Source: Telopea speciosissima
Lineage: Eukaryota > Streptophyta > Magnoliopsida > Proteales > Proteaceae
NCBI RefSeq assembly: GCF_018873765.1
Contig: NC_057925.1
Span: forward strand, 1,938,927 to 2,002,926
DNA length: 64,000 bases
Direction of reading: 5' to 3'
Positions 50,232 through 62,537 of this stretch are shown here, piece by piece. The notes under the pieces are model-generated. The model ran no database searches. It saw nothing but the letters and a program-made list of their open reading frames with translations, and was not told the DNA's origin. The translations under genes and the position numbers were made by a program. Every line of letters begins with the position of its first letter. Position 1 is the stretch's first letter.

Positions 50232-50241
50232 TTTATATAAA
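50232..50241 (-). promoter_or_regulatory. TATA box of the DVL gene
   Basis: Minus strand TTATATAAAG, about 85-95 nt upstream of the ATG, followed by the (AG)n leader. Confidence 0.5.
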
Positions 50242-50739
50242 CATGAGGAAACAAGGTGTGGGTTGGTTTCTTCACTAAACACTCCACTATGTTTCTCTCT
50301 CTAGAGACCAAAATCCAAATCCAAACTCTACATCTCTTTCTAGTAACTATGTACTAATAATATATGTAACTTCAACTATATTTGGGGGAGGGAATATGTC
50401 ATAACACACTCTCTTCTCTATCAGCAAACAATCACTATGACTCAATGCATAGGTAATAGCTAATAAGATACATTGTACTCTGGCTTGTGTTCTTCATTGT
50501 TTTTGTATTCTCATGTGTATTGACTTTTTATGAGAGACTTATAGATATTTTGTGAGATTACTTAGAAGAGCTTTCTCGAAACAAAAAAAATGGACAATAA
50601 AGGGACCCACAATATTGAATTGAAGAGAGGGATGAGCATGCTGCCCATTTATACTGAAATCATATATGTCACTATCCATGGGTCACAAATGGTCCTATAA
50701 AGGGACCCACAACATTGAATTGAACAGAGGAGAAAATGT

Positions 50740-50997
50740 GAGGGTGGATATTTCCAAAAAAAAGAATCTTCTCCAATTTCCTAAAAGTACATTCTGGTGT
50801 AGTTCGGGACTGAGAGTTCGACACGTGGAAGATGCTATATCTAATGGTGTCAAGCTCGATTGATCAGAAATTTTTTTTTTTTTCTCGAGCTTGACGCAGT
50901 TGGATTTAGCATCTTTCACGACTCGAGCTCTCAACCCCGAACTGCACTGCACTTTTATGAAATTGGAGAGGATTTTAATCCGATATTTCAGTGGTCG
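50740..50997. mobile_element. Foldback element, about 110-bp arms
   Basis: The left arm (TCCAATTTCCTAAAAGTAC, then AGTTCGGGACTGAGAG, AGATGCTA, GTCAAGCTCGA) is mirrored on the right, where the reverse complement reads TCCAATTTCATAAAAGTGC, GTTCGGGGTTGAGAG, AGATGCTA, GTCAAGCTCGA. A short T-rich loop lies at about 50869-50884. No protein coding. Confidence 0.75.
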
Positions 50998-51039
50998 TGT
51001 GCCTTTCTTTTTCCTTTTGTTTATATAAAGATCCATTTA

Positions 51040-52050
51040 TACTAAGAATATCTAAATTTTAGAGGAAGAGATTCAGGCATGAGAATGGTTGGTCCTTTAT
51101 TCGGCATTTTTAATGCGGGGTGTTCACGCATGAATATCAATATGACTTCATCATTTGCATAGATTTTTGTGTTCGCTTATTCTTTTTTAGATAAGCAAAC
51201 AAATGTAATTTTTAAGCTTTTATTAAAGCGATATGGATTGGGTAGGGAGAGGATCTCCTCACTGTTTGAAATTTGAACCCTTGATTAACATGAGAAAAGT
51301 ATTTTGACTCTTTACAGTAGAGGATGAGAATTAATGATTACATAGAAATTCAATTACAAGGTCATACCACCAGTGGAGAAGAGATTTTCAATGTGAGAAC
51401 GAAAAATTAAATCTAAGAAATATTCTCTTTAGTTGTCACCATCTTATATAGGTCATACAAGAGTTAATGCCATCATTGTATGGTACACCGTACACAAAAT
51501 CAATATAGTTACAATCTCAAGAATCGATATCTTTTACTTCCGTCTGTCCCTACTTCTGTGTGTACCCTACACACAACGAGGCGTGCAAAAACCGTCTTAC
51601 CCCTGCTCGGGTAGGGATAAAACCTCCAATCTCAATGACACCATGTTATCTAGTGTCATAACTCGTAAGGGTTTTGGTAGGGGGCACCAGTGCAAAGAGC
51701 TTGAATAGGTTAAAAACCCCGACAAATCATAAGACTTCCCTCCAAGCTCCAAAGATGAGCCATAGTCAGAAACCAAAATCGAAACTAATTGAATAAACCT
51801 GAAACCGACCAACTATTTAATTAGTGGGTTGGCTTAACTCAAGGTTTTTGAAAAGTGAAGATAATCAGTCGGTTCGGTCCCAAGCTGCATAGACTGATGG
51901 GTGTAAATTGAATAACCAATAAAAAACCAATTCTAGACCACAATCATGGGAGGGAGATTGATGCCAAAAATGGAGAGAGGAAGAGAGGGATAGTTAAAAG
52001 AGAGATACAGTGAAAGAGGGATGCGATGGAGAATGAGGAAGAGAGAGATT
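51040..52050. other. Intergenic, no recognised features
   Basis: AT-rich, with chance ORFs only (for example plus 51433-51708 and its minus-strand shadow). Confidence 0.5.
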
Positions 52051-52053
52051 TTT

Positions 52054-52226
52054 TATCCTGTCCAGCTTCGTGCCTGGTACAGTTGTTCAGTTCCTCTCAT
52101 AGGAAGACGGAAATGACGGCTTAACCTCATTCGGACAATGTGTTTGGGCAGGGGGTTAGATCGTCACTTCCGGCCCCCTATGAGATGAACTGGACAACTG
52201 TACCAAGCAAGGAACCGGAGAGGATA
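52054..52226. mobile_element. Foldback MITE (173 bp)
   Basis: The left part TATCCTGTCCAGCTTCGTGC, TGGTACAGTTGTTCAGTTC and CTCATAGG is mirrored on the right (reverse complement TATCCTCTCCGGTTCCTTGC, TGGTACAGTTGTCCAGTTC, CTCATAGG). The arms are about 75 bp. Confidence 0.7.
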
Positions 52227-52557
52227 ATAGAGGAGTATTTGGGCTGGAGATGGAGAGAGAGAGTGTAATAGCAAAGGGGAAAATACAAATGAGGGAGAGG
52301 GAAGAAGAGAAGGAAGAAAGACCAACGTCGATCAAATAATAAAGGAGAAAGTTTTCCTTCATTTCACGGTGAAGGTTCACAAACCCCTATAGGGTTTTAG
52401 TATAAGTCCCAAACCCTCATGATACCCTCTTGCCATCCCGCGCCCATCCTTCATCTTGCAGCGTGGATTCCCATTCACCGTGGCTAAAGGAAAACTCGGT
52501 CATATAATAAAAGTCAGCATTAGATGACTATCTATAACAGTCCACAACATAGTTAAT

Positions 52558-52810
52558 TAAAGGGATTTTTTTGTTGACATCCCTTAATGTGTCAAATGAT
52601 TTGTAATTTTACTTTTTTACCCTTTTAATATAATATATTTTTTTGTCCAATTTGACGGTAAATACTTTACAAAAACAAAAGATGGTAAATACTACCATTT
52701 CATGCTCCAAAAATGTATAGAGTAATCACAAGTTTTGATAATGACATGATGATAAGTCATTTTAAAATTATTTTTGAACACCATTTTATGCATGAACTTT
52801 TTTAAGGATG
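52558..52810 (+). mobile_element. Truncated MITE, GGGATTTTCTTATTGACACC family
   Basis: Left terminus GGGATTTTTTTGTTGACATCC and interior (GTAATTTTACTTTTTTACCC, ATGACATGATGATAAGTC) match the 36307-36648 family. The right terminus is missing. Confidence 0.7.
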
Positions 52811-53955
52811 CCATTCCGATGTTTTGTTAATTGAATAGGAATACCATTTTTTTTTTTAATTTTTTTTAATTTGATACGGCACGTAAAAAACGGCTCAAAA
52901 TTTGAACAAGAGGATAGCTATGGTCCAGATTCTGCACAAATGCACGAGTAGCTTTAGAGGCAGAATGCAAGAATGAGTATTTTTGAAAAATAGAAATAAT
53001 ATTAAATAAAATCCTATGATAGATAACTTAGAAATCTTCATATTATTAAATTGATACAAAATCCATGGTTCAAGGAGGAAAATTATTACACCAAAGAGCT
53101 CCACCTTCCTAAGTCCTAACAAATACCAAAAGCAAAATTAGTTATTGAATACACAATTTCAACAACCCCCTAGCTAGAAGCCTACCTAAATTCAATGTAT
53201 GAATTGGATTCCTGATTTAGGAGAAAGAGCATAATCAAGTCCAGATAAATTGGATTTTCTTTGGTTGTGTCAGGAGAATAGTTTCACATCGGTTAGTCTT
53301 AAAGTCTTTTGTTTCTTCATATGATTGTGAGTTTCTTGTTGTCGTTTAAATATGAATGGATGACTTGTTATTGAGAGACCTGTACACTTGAAATCAGGGA
53401 ATGAACATAAGAGAGGGACGAAGCTGGACTCTGTTGAGGACTCTCTGATAAGAGAGCAGTAGCTAATGGAATAGTGGTTAATGTTGTTTATAGAGTTTTC
53501 CTTGAGTTTCACATGAATTTGACTTATTAGTATGGTGGTGGAGTGTCTGGGTTTGTCCACTTGAGGGTGGTGCGTTCAAACCTTTCTGAGAGAAGCTAGA
53601 GGTGCGCACCTAGACCTTTCTGTGAGAAGAGGGCACGTCCAATTAACTTAATGTATCTATATAACAGGAGTCCTCGTTCGAGCCTTACCACGTGTCAACT
53701 TACCATAAGTGGATTGATTTTTAGGGTTAAATTTTTACAATATTGTATAAAAGTAGATCCTAATCCTATCTCTATCATTCCATCATCCGTGCATGAGTTA
53801 GGACCATTTTTTATTTTTCCCTATCCTTCAAATGGCTAGCTCTCCATTGCATATATATATCTGCTGCTAATCGCTAGGTAAGGATGGGGTGGCACCTACT
53901 AAACTCTTACAACAATTAACCACACAAAGTAGGTTGCGTGGATTAAGACTTCACA
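52811..53955. other. Intergenic, no recognised gene
   Basis: AT-rich. Minus 52895-53122 and 53270-53560 are chance ORFs. Confidence 0.5.
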
Positions 53956-54051
53956 GACCAATAGAGAGAATGGACAAAAACCCATGCATTAAGACAGGAA
54001 TCAATCTAATTTTAAACACACAAATAAGTCAGAAATCAATCTAATTTGTGC

Positions 54052-54091
<40 letters not shown>

Positions 54092-54127
54092 ATGGACAAA
54101 CCCTTGCAACAAGCCAGGAATCAATCT

Positions 54128-54159
<32 letters not shown>

Positions 54160-54315
54160 GACAAACCCATGCGATAAGCTAGAAATCAATCTAATAGAGA
54201 GGGAGAGACCCATACAATAAGCCAAGAATCAATCTAATTTGACACACACAAACACACACATATAGACAGAGAGAGAGAGACAGTGGATAAGCCCATTTTA
54301 TGGCTAGGAATTAGT

Positions 54316-54391
<76 letters not shown>

Positions 54392-54998
54392 GTGTGTTAC
54401 GATCACATTTATCTCACATCGATTGTATGAGAAATTTGATGTGGATTGATAAGTTCTTAGGTTCCCTCATCTTGTAAGTCGGTTTATGGGGTTGAGTTCT
54501 TCCAAGCTCGTATCAGTAGTATCAGAGCTAGCACCACATCTCTCAGGAGCAATCGTGCGATTTCGATGGTGACGTCGGTATGGTAATAATTAATCGAGAT
54601 TAGTAGCTAGTACAAAGTCAACCCACGTGGACATCGGACCTACGAAGTGTGGTGGAATATTACGATCACATTTATCCCACATCAATTGTATAAAAAACTT
54701 GATATAGATTGATAAGTTCTTGGGTTCTCTCACCTTATATGCCGATTTATGAGATTGAGTTCTTTTAAACTCATATCAGAAAGGATAAGCCCATCAAAGT
54801 GGATAAGCCCATTTAATAGCCAAGAATCAATCTATTTATTTATTTTTTATTTTTTTTTTATGAGAGAGATAGAGAGTGGATAAACCCATTTAATAGCCAG
54901 AAATCATTTATTATTTATTTTTATTTTTTGATTTTTGAGAGAGAGAGAGAAAAGGACAAACCCATGCAATCAGTAAAGCCAAGAATCAATCTAATTTG
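53956..54998. repeat. GA/GT-rich minisatellite array
   Basis: At least seven irregular units of the form (GA)n + GGACAAACCCATGCAATAAG + CCAGGAATCAATCTAATTTG, with units separated by (GA)n, (GT)n or (CA)n runs and drifting in length. One run at 54321-54370 is almost pure GT, and 54371-54392 pure AG. A TRIM element sits inside the array at 54395-54778. Confidence 0.85.
54395..54778 (+). mobile_element. TRIM retrotransposon (384 bp)
   Basis: Two 121-bp direct LTRs: 54395-54515 (TGTTACGATCAC...CGTATCA) and 54658-54778 (TATTACGATCAC...CATATCA). Immediately inside the 5' LTR is a methionine-tRNA-like primer-binding site, TAGTATCAGAGC (54517-54528). A purine-rich tract (GAAGTGTGGTGGAA) lies just before the 3' LTR. 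The internal region is only 142 bp and non-coding, which defines a TRIM. The 5-bp flanks GAGTG and GAAAG match imperfectly. Confidence 0.88.
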
Positions 54999-55232
54999 GC
55001 AGCATCTCTATTGGCGTTACTTACATAATTAATGATTCTAAAATAAAAGAAAAGAAAAGCTTTAGATTTTTCTCTCTACTAAACATATCTGTATTCGAAT
55101 ATTCCCTTTGTTAGTGAGTTGATATGTCCTCTCAATTTACTTGCTTCCACGTTAAAGTCCCATCAACTTATCAGGTAGTGTCTAGTAGGGCTCAAATCTA
55201 AGTTTTTCTTTTTCTATATTAAGGTTTGCTAT

Positions 55233-55362
55233 ACATTTGTGGAATGCATTTCACGTCGATTTTGTATTTTCAGATAATAAAAATAACTATTTTTATCTCC
55301 GAGAATATGAAATTGGCTTAAAATATTGCATTCCAAGAATGCATCCCAAACAATGCCTAAAA
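55233..55362. mobile_element. MITE remnant related to 13671-13765
   Basis: The right end ATTCCAAGAATGCATCCCAAACAATGCC and the left GGAATGCATTTC share the family's subterminal motifs. Confidence 0.5.
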
Positions 55363-55559
55363 TTCTACTCACTATTTGATAAATAATCAATAAAAAGTTT
55401 CTTTTTTAGATTTAAAATTTTTTCATTTCTCTTCCTTTTAATTTCCCTTGTAATCAAATGGGATCATACATGCGATGGTTAGTAACAGTACAAATTTACC
55501 ATGAATGAGACCAAGGGTTCAGTTTCCTTACATCCCAATTTACCATGAATAGAGACTAG

Positions 55560-58048
55560 GGGTGTCAAGCAGTCGGGCTCGATTGGGCCTAGCCAGGCCT
55601 CACGGTGCTTAAATATAATTTGTTTATTTCACGTCACTTTATATAATTAAGTATAATATTTCACTATTTACCACATGGCAATACATGTGTTATTACTACT
55701 TAGTTTAGGGGTGCAAGTTTGGTCATGTCGGCGCGAGACCACCTTGAGCCCAAACTGGCCTAGGCTGAAATACCTTGGCCCTGAGGATGGGTCAGGGCTA
55801 GGCCGGGCCAAGGTTGAGGCCTTGGTTGCCCCCAGTCCTGCCCTACCTTCTTCTTCTTCTTGACCTGGTCCATCCCTTGCATCTTCTTCCCCCCCACCCA
55901 TGGTCGAGGCCAATCAAGGTCAGCCCGGCCTGTCTTTGAGGACAAGTCAGGGTTGAATTTTGAAAGCCCTGAGTCAGGACCGGACTGGGCCTGGGCCCAA
56001 CTAAGGGGACTCAAGGTTTGGTTGGGGTTTTAAAAAGCCTGACCCAACCCGATCTTGTTTCAACGCTATGTTAGTCCATGTAATAGAGGACCATACAAGC
56101 ATCTCATTGAGACAATTCAACTTAAAATGAGTAGAGAAAGAGCAAATAGAACATTATTGAAAGGTCCACATATAGGACCTACCCAACGTAGTCCTTGATT
56201 GAAAGGCTCCCACTCTGCATTAGGTTAGTACATATTAGTTTGGCTGTAGCCATCAAGAGAGTAGTCTTGTCCTTGTGAATTGGAGCCCAATTGACAAATT
56301 TGGGCCCCAATTTTTGAAATTGGGCCATAGTCCAATTATTAAATGGGTTAGAGCTTGATTACATATTAATACAATGGGCTAGTAAACCCAAGTCCTAACC
56401 TATCAACCCACCCATGGTTTAGAAACTAGGAATTAGGTTCATGTTTGGTTTCAATTGATTTCGAGTTAAAATGTTTTCGGAGTGGTCGGACTTGATCAGA
56501 ATCGGCGAGACTCATCTGGAGTTGGGATTAATCAGAGTTATCCCAGTTGAATCGGCAGGTTCAATCAATTCCAAATTTTAGACGCTGAGGGTCAAGGGGT
56601 GTTAATTGGTCGGTTCAATCTGGTTTCGATCTGGCTGAATCAATTTCAGTCTGATATTGGTCCAAACTGAAGCTGAGCCGTTAAGGTAATCAGTTTCAGG
56701 TTGCTATCGGGTTGGTTGTATCAAATTTTATCGGTCCTCTATCGGGTTTTTGACAGTTCGCTTTTTAGTTTTTTATGCATATATAAAACATGCAAAAAGA
56801 AAAATGACACTTTTATCAGGTTTGCTCGGTTTCGTTTTCTAAAATTTTCAAATTAATCGAATTTGAAGCTATAAGCATTCGGTTTGGTTCATTTTTTCGA
56901 TTGTTTTGGTCCATCCAAGCCCAACCGATTTAGGCTGGAATTTGATACACCTTAGAGCATGATTCAAGATATCGGTATTGTATTGGTCATATCGGTCAAT
57001 ACATATCGAATCGATTTTGTCAACCAAAAAGTGATCCATTTTTTGAATTACGCTAGATGCTGATCTGATATGGTTCGATCTGTAGATATCGACAGAGACC
57101 AACGCCTGTAACCTTGTCTAGTAGGGGCATGTTACCTGACAGAAACTGGCCCATTTAGTTTGGGGTGGGGTACGCCTACCCCTTGCCCATTGCTAAAAGT
57201 AGATGATTCTAATAAATATATCAATAAAAAAAGCTCCTTTATTTTCCCTTTCTTTAAGGAACCTAATTTTGTCAAGAGTTTAATCATAGCATCAAATCAT
57301 TATGACTGGAAAATTAAATTGATAAGTTCATGGATTTAGTTTTTGGTACCAGGTAAGGGTGTCGATCGGAAGATTACTATCCTCAACAATTCCCTATAGC
57401 TCGGCGAGTGCAGCAATGCTAGTGTGGATGCTTGAAAGCGTGATATTCCAACATCCAACAGTCTAAACTCAACATAATCAATGAGCTCGGACCATTGGAT
57501 GCCCAGAAAACGCCATGTGTCGGACGTCCACACTAGCAACTGTACGTCTGTAAAACTCATAGGAAATTGGAGATAGATTTTTCGATCGATTGGATTTCAG
57601 AATCAAAACAATATTTTTTTTTTTTTTGGGAGAAAAGAACACCACGAGTCACGCAACACACGCCGCCTCTACACCTGACATATGGGTGCATGTAATGACC
57701 GCCACACCCCCTTGAAAAGATGGAAATGATTAGGGTGCGGTGGTCATTGCACGCTCCTATGTCTGAGCGGAGGCGGTGTGCACTGTACGACCGGATGACA
57801 TTCTCTTTCTCATAGAAGGAGTCAAAATGACAGCTCCACCCGTGAAATGCAAAAATCATGCCATTATTGATGCCCTAATGTGTGCTCGTATTGGTCCCCA
57901 CACTGATGCAAGGGCCACACAACCTGACAGCAATCCCCAACCCTAAAAGAATATATTCCTATCGTATCGATCGATCCAAATCAATCCGGTGTCAATATGG
58001 TCATGCAGCCAGATCTGATAACAATTCTTAAAACCATGGATACAATTA
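55560..58048. other. Repeat-rich intergenic region
   Basis: 55720-56060 is GC-rich GGCC/AGGCC-type degenerate repeat sequence. 56430-57110 is degenerate CGGTTTCAATC and ATATCGGTC repeat sequence. 57604-57945 contains a relative of the 16892 MITE: its right end GGGCCACACAACCTGACAGC matches that terminal repeat. No gene is seen. Confidence 0.5.
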
Positions 58049-58059
58049 ACCCAAAAAAG

Positions 58060-58873
58060 CATAAATAATTGCAAAACATTGTCAATTATTAGTTCTTTTG
58101 TAAGGCATTTATATGCTGATATGTGTAGCACAGTAGCAGTGTAGGTCATAGTTTGAAGGGTCAGATTTTAGTCTATAAATTCTAGTGGAAGACTTAGAAT
58201 TTATCAATCTAATAGGGAGTACAGTGCCAGTGGAGCATATATTGGAAGCAGCATAGAGAACATAGAACAAGCTCAAAATCAAAAAGAAGAAAAACTACAG
58301 AAACAAGTAAAGAATTGAAACCTGCTTGCTTTTTTTGGGCAGGGAAGTACAAATGAAGGAGAGTGATCAGGGATTTGTTTCTTCATACAAAGACTGTTTA
58401 CCTTTCCTTCTTGAAGGTGAGATTCAGGGAGAGGACTGGAAATTTAACCTTTAAACATTGTTAATCATGAGGAAAGCTGTGAAGTGAGAATAATGAAAGA
58501 TGATTGGCCCCCCTCTAGACTAGCAAAGCTAAACTATTTATTGGTTTTCGAGGTCCCTAGGTCAATCTGTTTGAAGTGATCCTCGTGCAATCTCAGCTGA
58601 TAAAATGTATAATAATATAAATCCTATTAGGAAATTTTAAACATTTCATAGAAAGCCAAATCTAGTCCATAAACTTCCTACCAATAAACCCAACACACAT
58701 AACAGTCACTATTTGATGTACACAACAACTCTGAAAAACACACAAAACAGTCACTATTTAATGTACACAACAACTCTGAAAGGATAAGATATTATACCTG
58801 GAATTTCAAAGACAACATAAGCCAATAGCAAATAATATCAACATTATCTATCAGCACTTTCCTATAGAAAACA
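58060..58873 (+). repeat. Long direct repeat, copy 1 (814 bp)
   Basis: High similarity to 61574-62537, both starting CATAAATAATTGCAAAACA and ending CTTTCCTATAGAAAACA. Copy 1 has an extra 45-bp tandem duplication near 58706-58780. Both copies contain a splice-site-flanked segment (GGCAG|GGAAGTACAAATG...CTTGAAG|GTGAG) whose open frame differs by exactly one codon. Confidence 0.85.
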
Positions 58874-58971
58874 AGAAGGGAAAAGAAAATGAACTGTTTA
58901 GCAAATAATATCAACATTATCTATCAGTACTTTCCTATAGAAAACAAGAAGGGAAAAGAAAATGAACTGTT
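58826..58971 (+). repeat. 73-bp tandem duplication
   Basis: Two almost identical 73-bp units starting TAGCAAATAATATCAACATT at 58826 and 58899. Confidence 0.9.
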
Positions 58972-59099
58972 TTATTGGCTGAAAAACACAAAATCACAGA
59001 TCAAAGAGATAAGAGGAGCTACAAAGTACTTGTTCTTAAAGTTTTATCTGCGGGTAGATGTATTGGTCTGAGATAAGACCCATGTCTCTAAGGACTGAT

Positions 59100-60492
59100 C
59101 AAACCTGAAAACCTCATGTCAAAGGGAATAATGGCTGCAGAAATAACTCAAAAGAGTCACAGAATTAGAAGGTTAGAGGATAAACACAAACCAGCCAGCA
59201 ACTCAGCCTCAAATTTGGACCGAATGGAGGCCTATGTGAGGGGGATATTATGCTTTCAATATTCCACTGATCTGTTGAGAGGTTATAGAGATACAGGCCT
59301 TTCAAGCTGCAGCAGGAAACTTATGGAACAAACCAACCGCAGGCCTATTCTGGAGGTCTCTAAAATTCCAATCAACAGACCTCAGATCTGGATTCCTAGG
59401 TGATCGAGTGGAAATAATAACTTCAGAGAAGGGTCTCCGTTGCTTAGTTGCAGGTCTGAAATCAAAATAGAAACAAGAAGGAGAAGGAAGTTTGATTGGA
59501 GAAGAAGGGAAAGGAATAAGGATAGAAGGAAGGGCCTCACACCCATGGTCTCTCACCATAGAAACTGAACAAACTTGATCTCAACAGCAGCTTCTTCGCT
59601 TCAAAATCAATTACTTAGACCCAAAATACGCTCAAAATAGTTCCTCTGTCTCAACTCAAATCCATTTTTTTTTCCATGGATCTTGCACCAGAGCAGTTGC
59701 AGGACCAAACCTTCACAGAAATCCTCAAACAATCAGTTTTGATTCCAAAATCAGCTTCTAATCCTCCTCCTTTTGGTACCGATTCTGTTACAAATACTTG
59801 AAATAGATTTTGGATCTAAATTACTTCAGTCCTGAATCTTTACAGAGATGCAAGTCTCTTCGGATTTCTTGGAGCTTCCAATTATTGGGATGCTTTACCC
59901 GATTCTGCTGAGTTCATTTAAAGGTGAAGAAGTTTTGTTCAAAAAAGACTGAAGAGAGAAGGTTTTATTTGCTTTCCTGAAAGTTAAGTTTGGAAGCCTG
60001 GGTTTCCTTTATTGGAACAGTAATCCTTCGAACCAGGTGAAGTTGCAAATGGGTTTTGAACAGCAAAGAAATTCAACAGGTTGCCTTCTTCACAAATCCA
60101 TCATATAGAGTTTCTACCGACGCTCGTTGCCATCTCCAACAGTTGCAGGAGATAAGGAGGTGTGAGAGAGGAGAGGGATTGGGTAACTAGAGTTAGGTTA
60201 GGGCTGGGTGGGTGAATGTCATCCTCCAAATCTGATCGTAGGATTTAAGAATGCCATGTGTCAGCAATCTAAGGGTGTAATGGAGCATGTCAGAAATAGA
60301 GCAGATAAAAATCCTGTATAAACTGGTTGTGTTCTGTGTAATTTTTGGGGGATTTTTTTAACTATGGAACAATTTTATCAAATCATGAGTATATATTGCT
60401 GCCACTAATTATTATTGAATGGCTCTCAGGTTTACTATAGTTATCTCTGCAATTTTGGGGATCTTGACCAGTTTCTAATTCTCTGTAAACAG
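59100..60492. other. Unassigned sequence between the direct repeats
   Basis: The minus strand 59302-59559 has an 85-aa open frame (MVRDHGCEALPSILIPFPSS at the start) of unknown relation. Elsewhere it looks like leader or intron sequence. It may be the interior of a non-autonomous retroelement. Confidence 0.35.
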
Positions 60493-60619
60493 AAACATGT
60501 GGCTGATTTCTATATGTCAGACTTCCAATCAGGGTTTAGGGCGCTTGTGAAAGCTGGTTATGGGGCAAAGGTTGCTCCATTTGTTAAACCTGCCACTGTG
60601 GTTGATATCTCAAAGAAGG
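60493..60619 (+). pseudogene. Single exon of an At1g16860-like membrane protein family
   Basis: A 127-nt segment flanked by AAACAG and GTAAAT encodes KHVADFYMSDFQSGFRALVK followed by AGYGAKVAPFVKPATVVDIS. From memory this matches an internal exon of the plant uncharacterised membrane protein family typified by Arabidopsis At1g16860/At1g78880. The expected next exon (FLRWLAERNLS...) and earlier transmembrane exons are not seen in the window. It lies between two long direct repeats, so it may be a captured or duplicated gene fragment, although a gene with very large introns cannot be excluded. Confidence 0.6.
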
Positions 60620-61573
60620 GTAAATTACTAGTTGCTTTTTCAAGTTTGCAACTAATGGATGGTTCATTTTTTTTGCAATTGCAGGGTTGCAACTTGCAAG
60701 GTCTTATCAGCACTTAAGAATAAGGACTAAAAGATTACAAAAACCATCAAATTGCTTTTCTAATATTTTTTTTCCCGCCCTTTTGAGGTATCTATCTATG
60801 CTTCAATTCCTTGCTGGTATGATTGTCTGAAATAAAGCAAGAGAACGTTCTTTGTCAGGTATATCAAAGAAGGGAACACTGTAAGTGTGATGGGAGACTA
60901 GAAAAGAGAGTGTGAGTAGGTACTCTTGTATTTGAACATCATTATGCCTTTTGATTGGGTTGATTTTATGTAAAATAGATGCAGAGATGCCCAAAAGAGT
61001 TCCTCTTGTGCCAATAGTTGGTTCTGTTTCTTTTGTGACCAAAGAAAGAGGATACTCAGAAATGTTCAATTCTGGAATTACATTGCGAAAAATTATTATT
61101 GTGATTTCTCTTGCCAGTGTTCTGAAACAGAGGATAACTAATGGTTATATATATATATATATATATATACAAGAGGAGAGGGTTATCTGACCAAGCAGCA
61201 AGCAGCAAGCAGCGCAGGAGAACACATCAATGAAATATGACAAAATGGTATCTAGAGGGTGAGGGAAATTTTACATGAATGCAGCCTCTAGTTATCGATT
61301 TAGTTTTGTTTCATAAAATTATGTGTTGATCAATTATTCGAAATATATAGGGTATTCATTTCATTAAGAGAAAATAAAGTTTTTCAAAAATTTTAGTATT
61401 ATTTTTGCCAGAAGAGATAGGAAACCCCCTAGATGTAGCTAATGGGCCACAGTTTGAAGGGGGAGGTTTTCATAAAAGCTAGGCAGCATATGGCTGTCAA
61501 ACCATATGAATCAAATAGGTGGGGTGGGAGGCATTTGGTTATTTCGACCCCTTATGTGTTGTCACGTAATCCA
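60620..61573. other. Non-coding spacer with (TA)n
   Basis: AT-rich, with a (TA)n tract at 61146-61169 and an AGCAGCA short repeat at about 61194-61212. No gene is seen. Confidence 0.5.
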
Positions 61574-62537
61574 CATAAATAATTGCAAAACACTGTCAAT
61601 TATTAGTTCTTTTGGAAGACATTTATATGCTAATATGTGTAGCACAGTAGCAGTGTAGCTCATAGTTTGTCTTGAAATAACTTCCTTGTTATTATGCTAA
61701 AGTTTGTCTTGAAATTGCAAAGTCAGTGTGTCATGGATCTAATGCAGTGCTGATCCCGAATCAGTGAAATCCAATGAGAGATCAGCTTGCGACAAGATTG
61801 CAAGAAAAAAAGGACACAAACCAGATTTGAAGAAGAAAAATAATGAATAATAGAATAATAATAGGTCTGAAGGGTCTGATTTTAGTGTATAAATTCTAGT
61901 GGAAGACTTAGAATTTATCAATCTAATAGGGAGCACAGTGCCAGTAGAGCATATATTGGAAGCAACAAAGAGAACATAGAATAAGCTCAAAATCAAAAAG
62001 AAGAAACACCACAAAAACAAGTAAAGAATCGAAACCTGCTTGCTTTTTTTGGCAGGGAAGTACAAATGGAGAGTGATCAGGGATTTGTTTCTTCTTACAG
62101 AGACTGTTTACCTTTCCTTCTTGAAGGTGAGATTCAGGGAGAGGACTGGAAATTTAACCTTTAAACATTGTTAATCCTGAGGAAAGATGTGTAGTGAGAA
62201 TAATGAAAGATGATTGGCCCCCCTTTAGACGAGAAAAGCTAAACTATTTATTGGTTTTCGGGGTCCCTAGGTCAATCTGTTTGAAGTGATCCTCGTGCAA
62301 TCCCAGCTGATAAAATGCATAATAATATAAATCCTATTAGGAAATTTTAAACATTTCATACAAAGCCAAATCTAGTCCATAAACTTCCTACCGATAAACC
62401 AAACACACATACAGTCACTATTTAATGTACACAACAACTCTGAAAGGATAAGATATTATACCTGGAACTTCAAAGACAACATAAGCCAATAGCAAATAAT
62501 ATCAACATTATCTATTAGCACTTTCCTATAGAAAACA
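61574..62537 (+). repeat. Long direct repeat, copy 2 (964 bp)
   Basis: Homologous to 58060-58873 with about 195 extra bases (about 61667-61870) that open TGTCTTGAAATAACTTCC; this extra block is absent from copy 1, where TCATAGTTTG joins straight to AAGGGTC. Confidence 0.85.

Noticed and set aside
54046-54392. Tandem spaced repeats reminiscent of a CRISPR array
   Set aside because: Eukaryotic microsatellite-based minisatellite with irregular spacing and no cas genes.
61739-62065. 108-aa hydrophobic minus-strand ORF
   Set aside because: Falls in the direct repeat and its extra block; the frame is not shared with the other repeat copy and the hydrophobicity reflects T-rich sequence.
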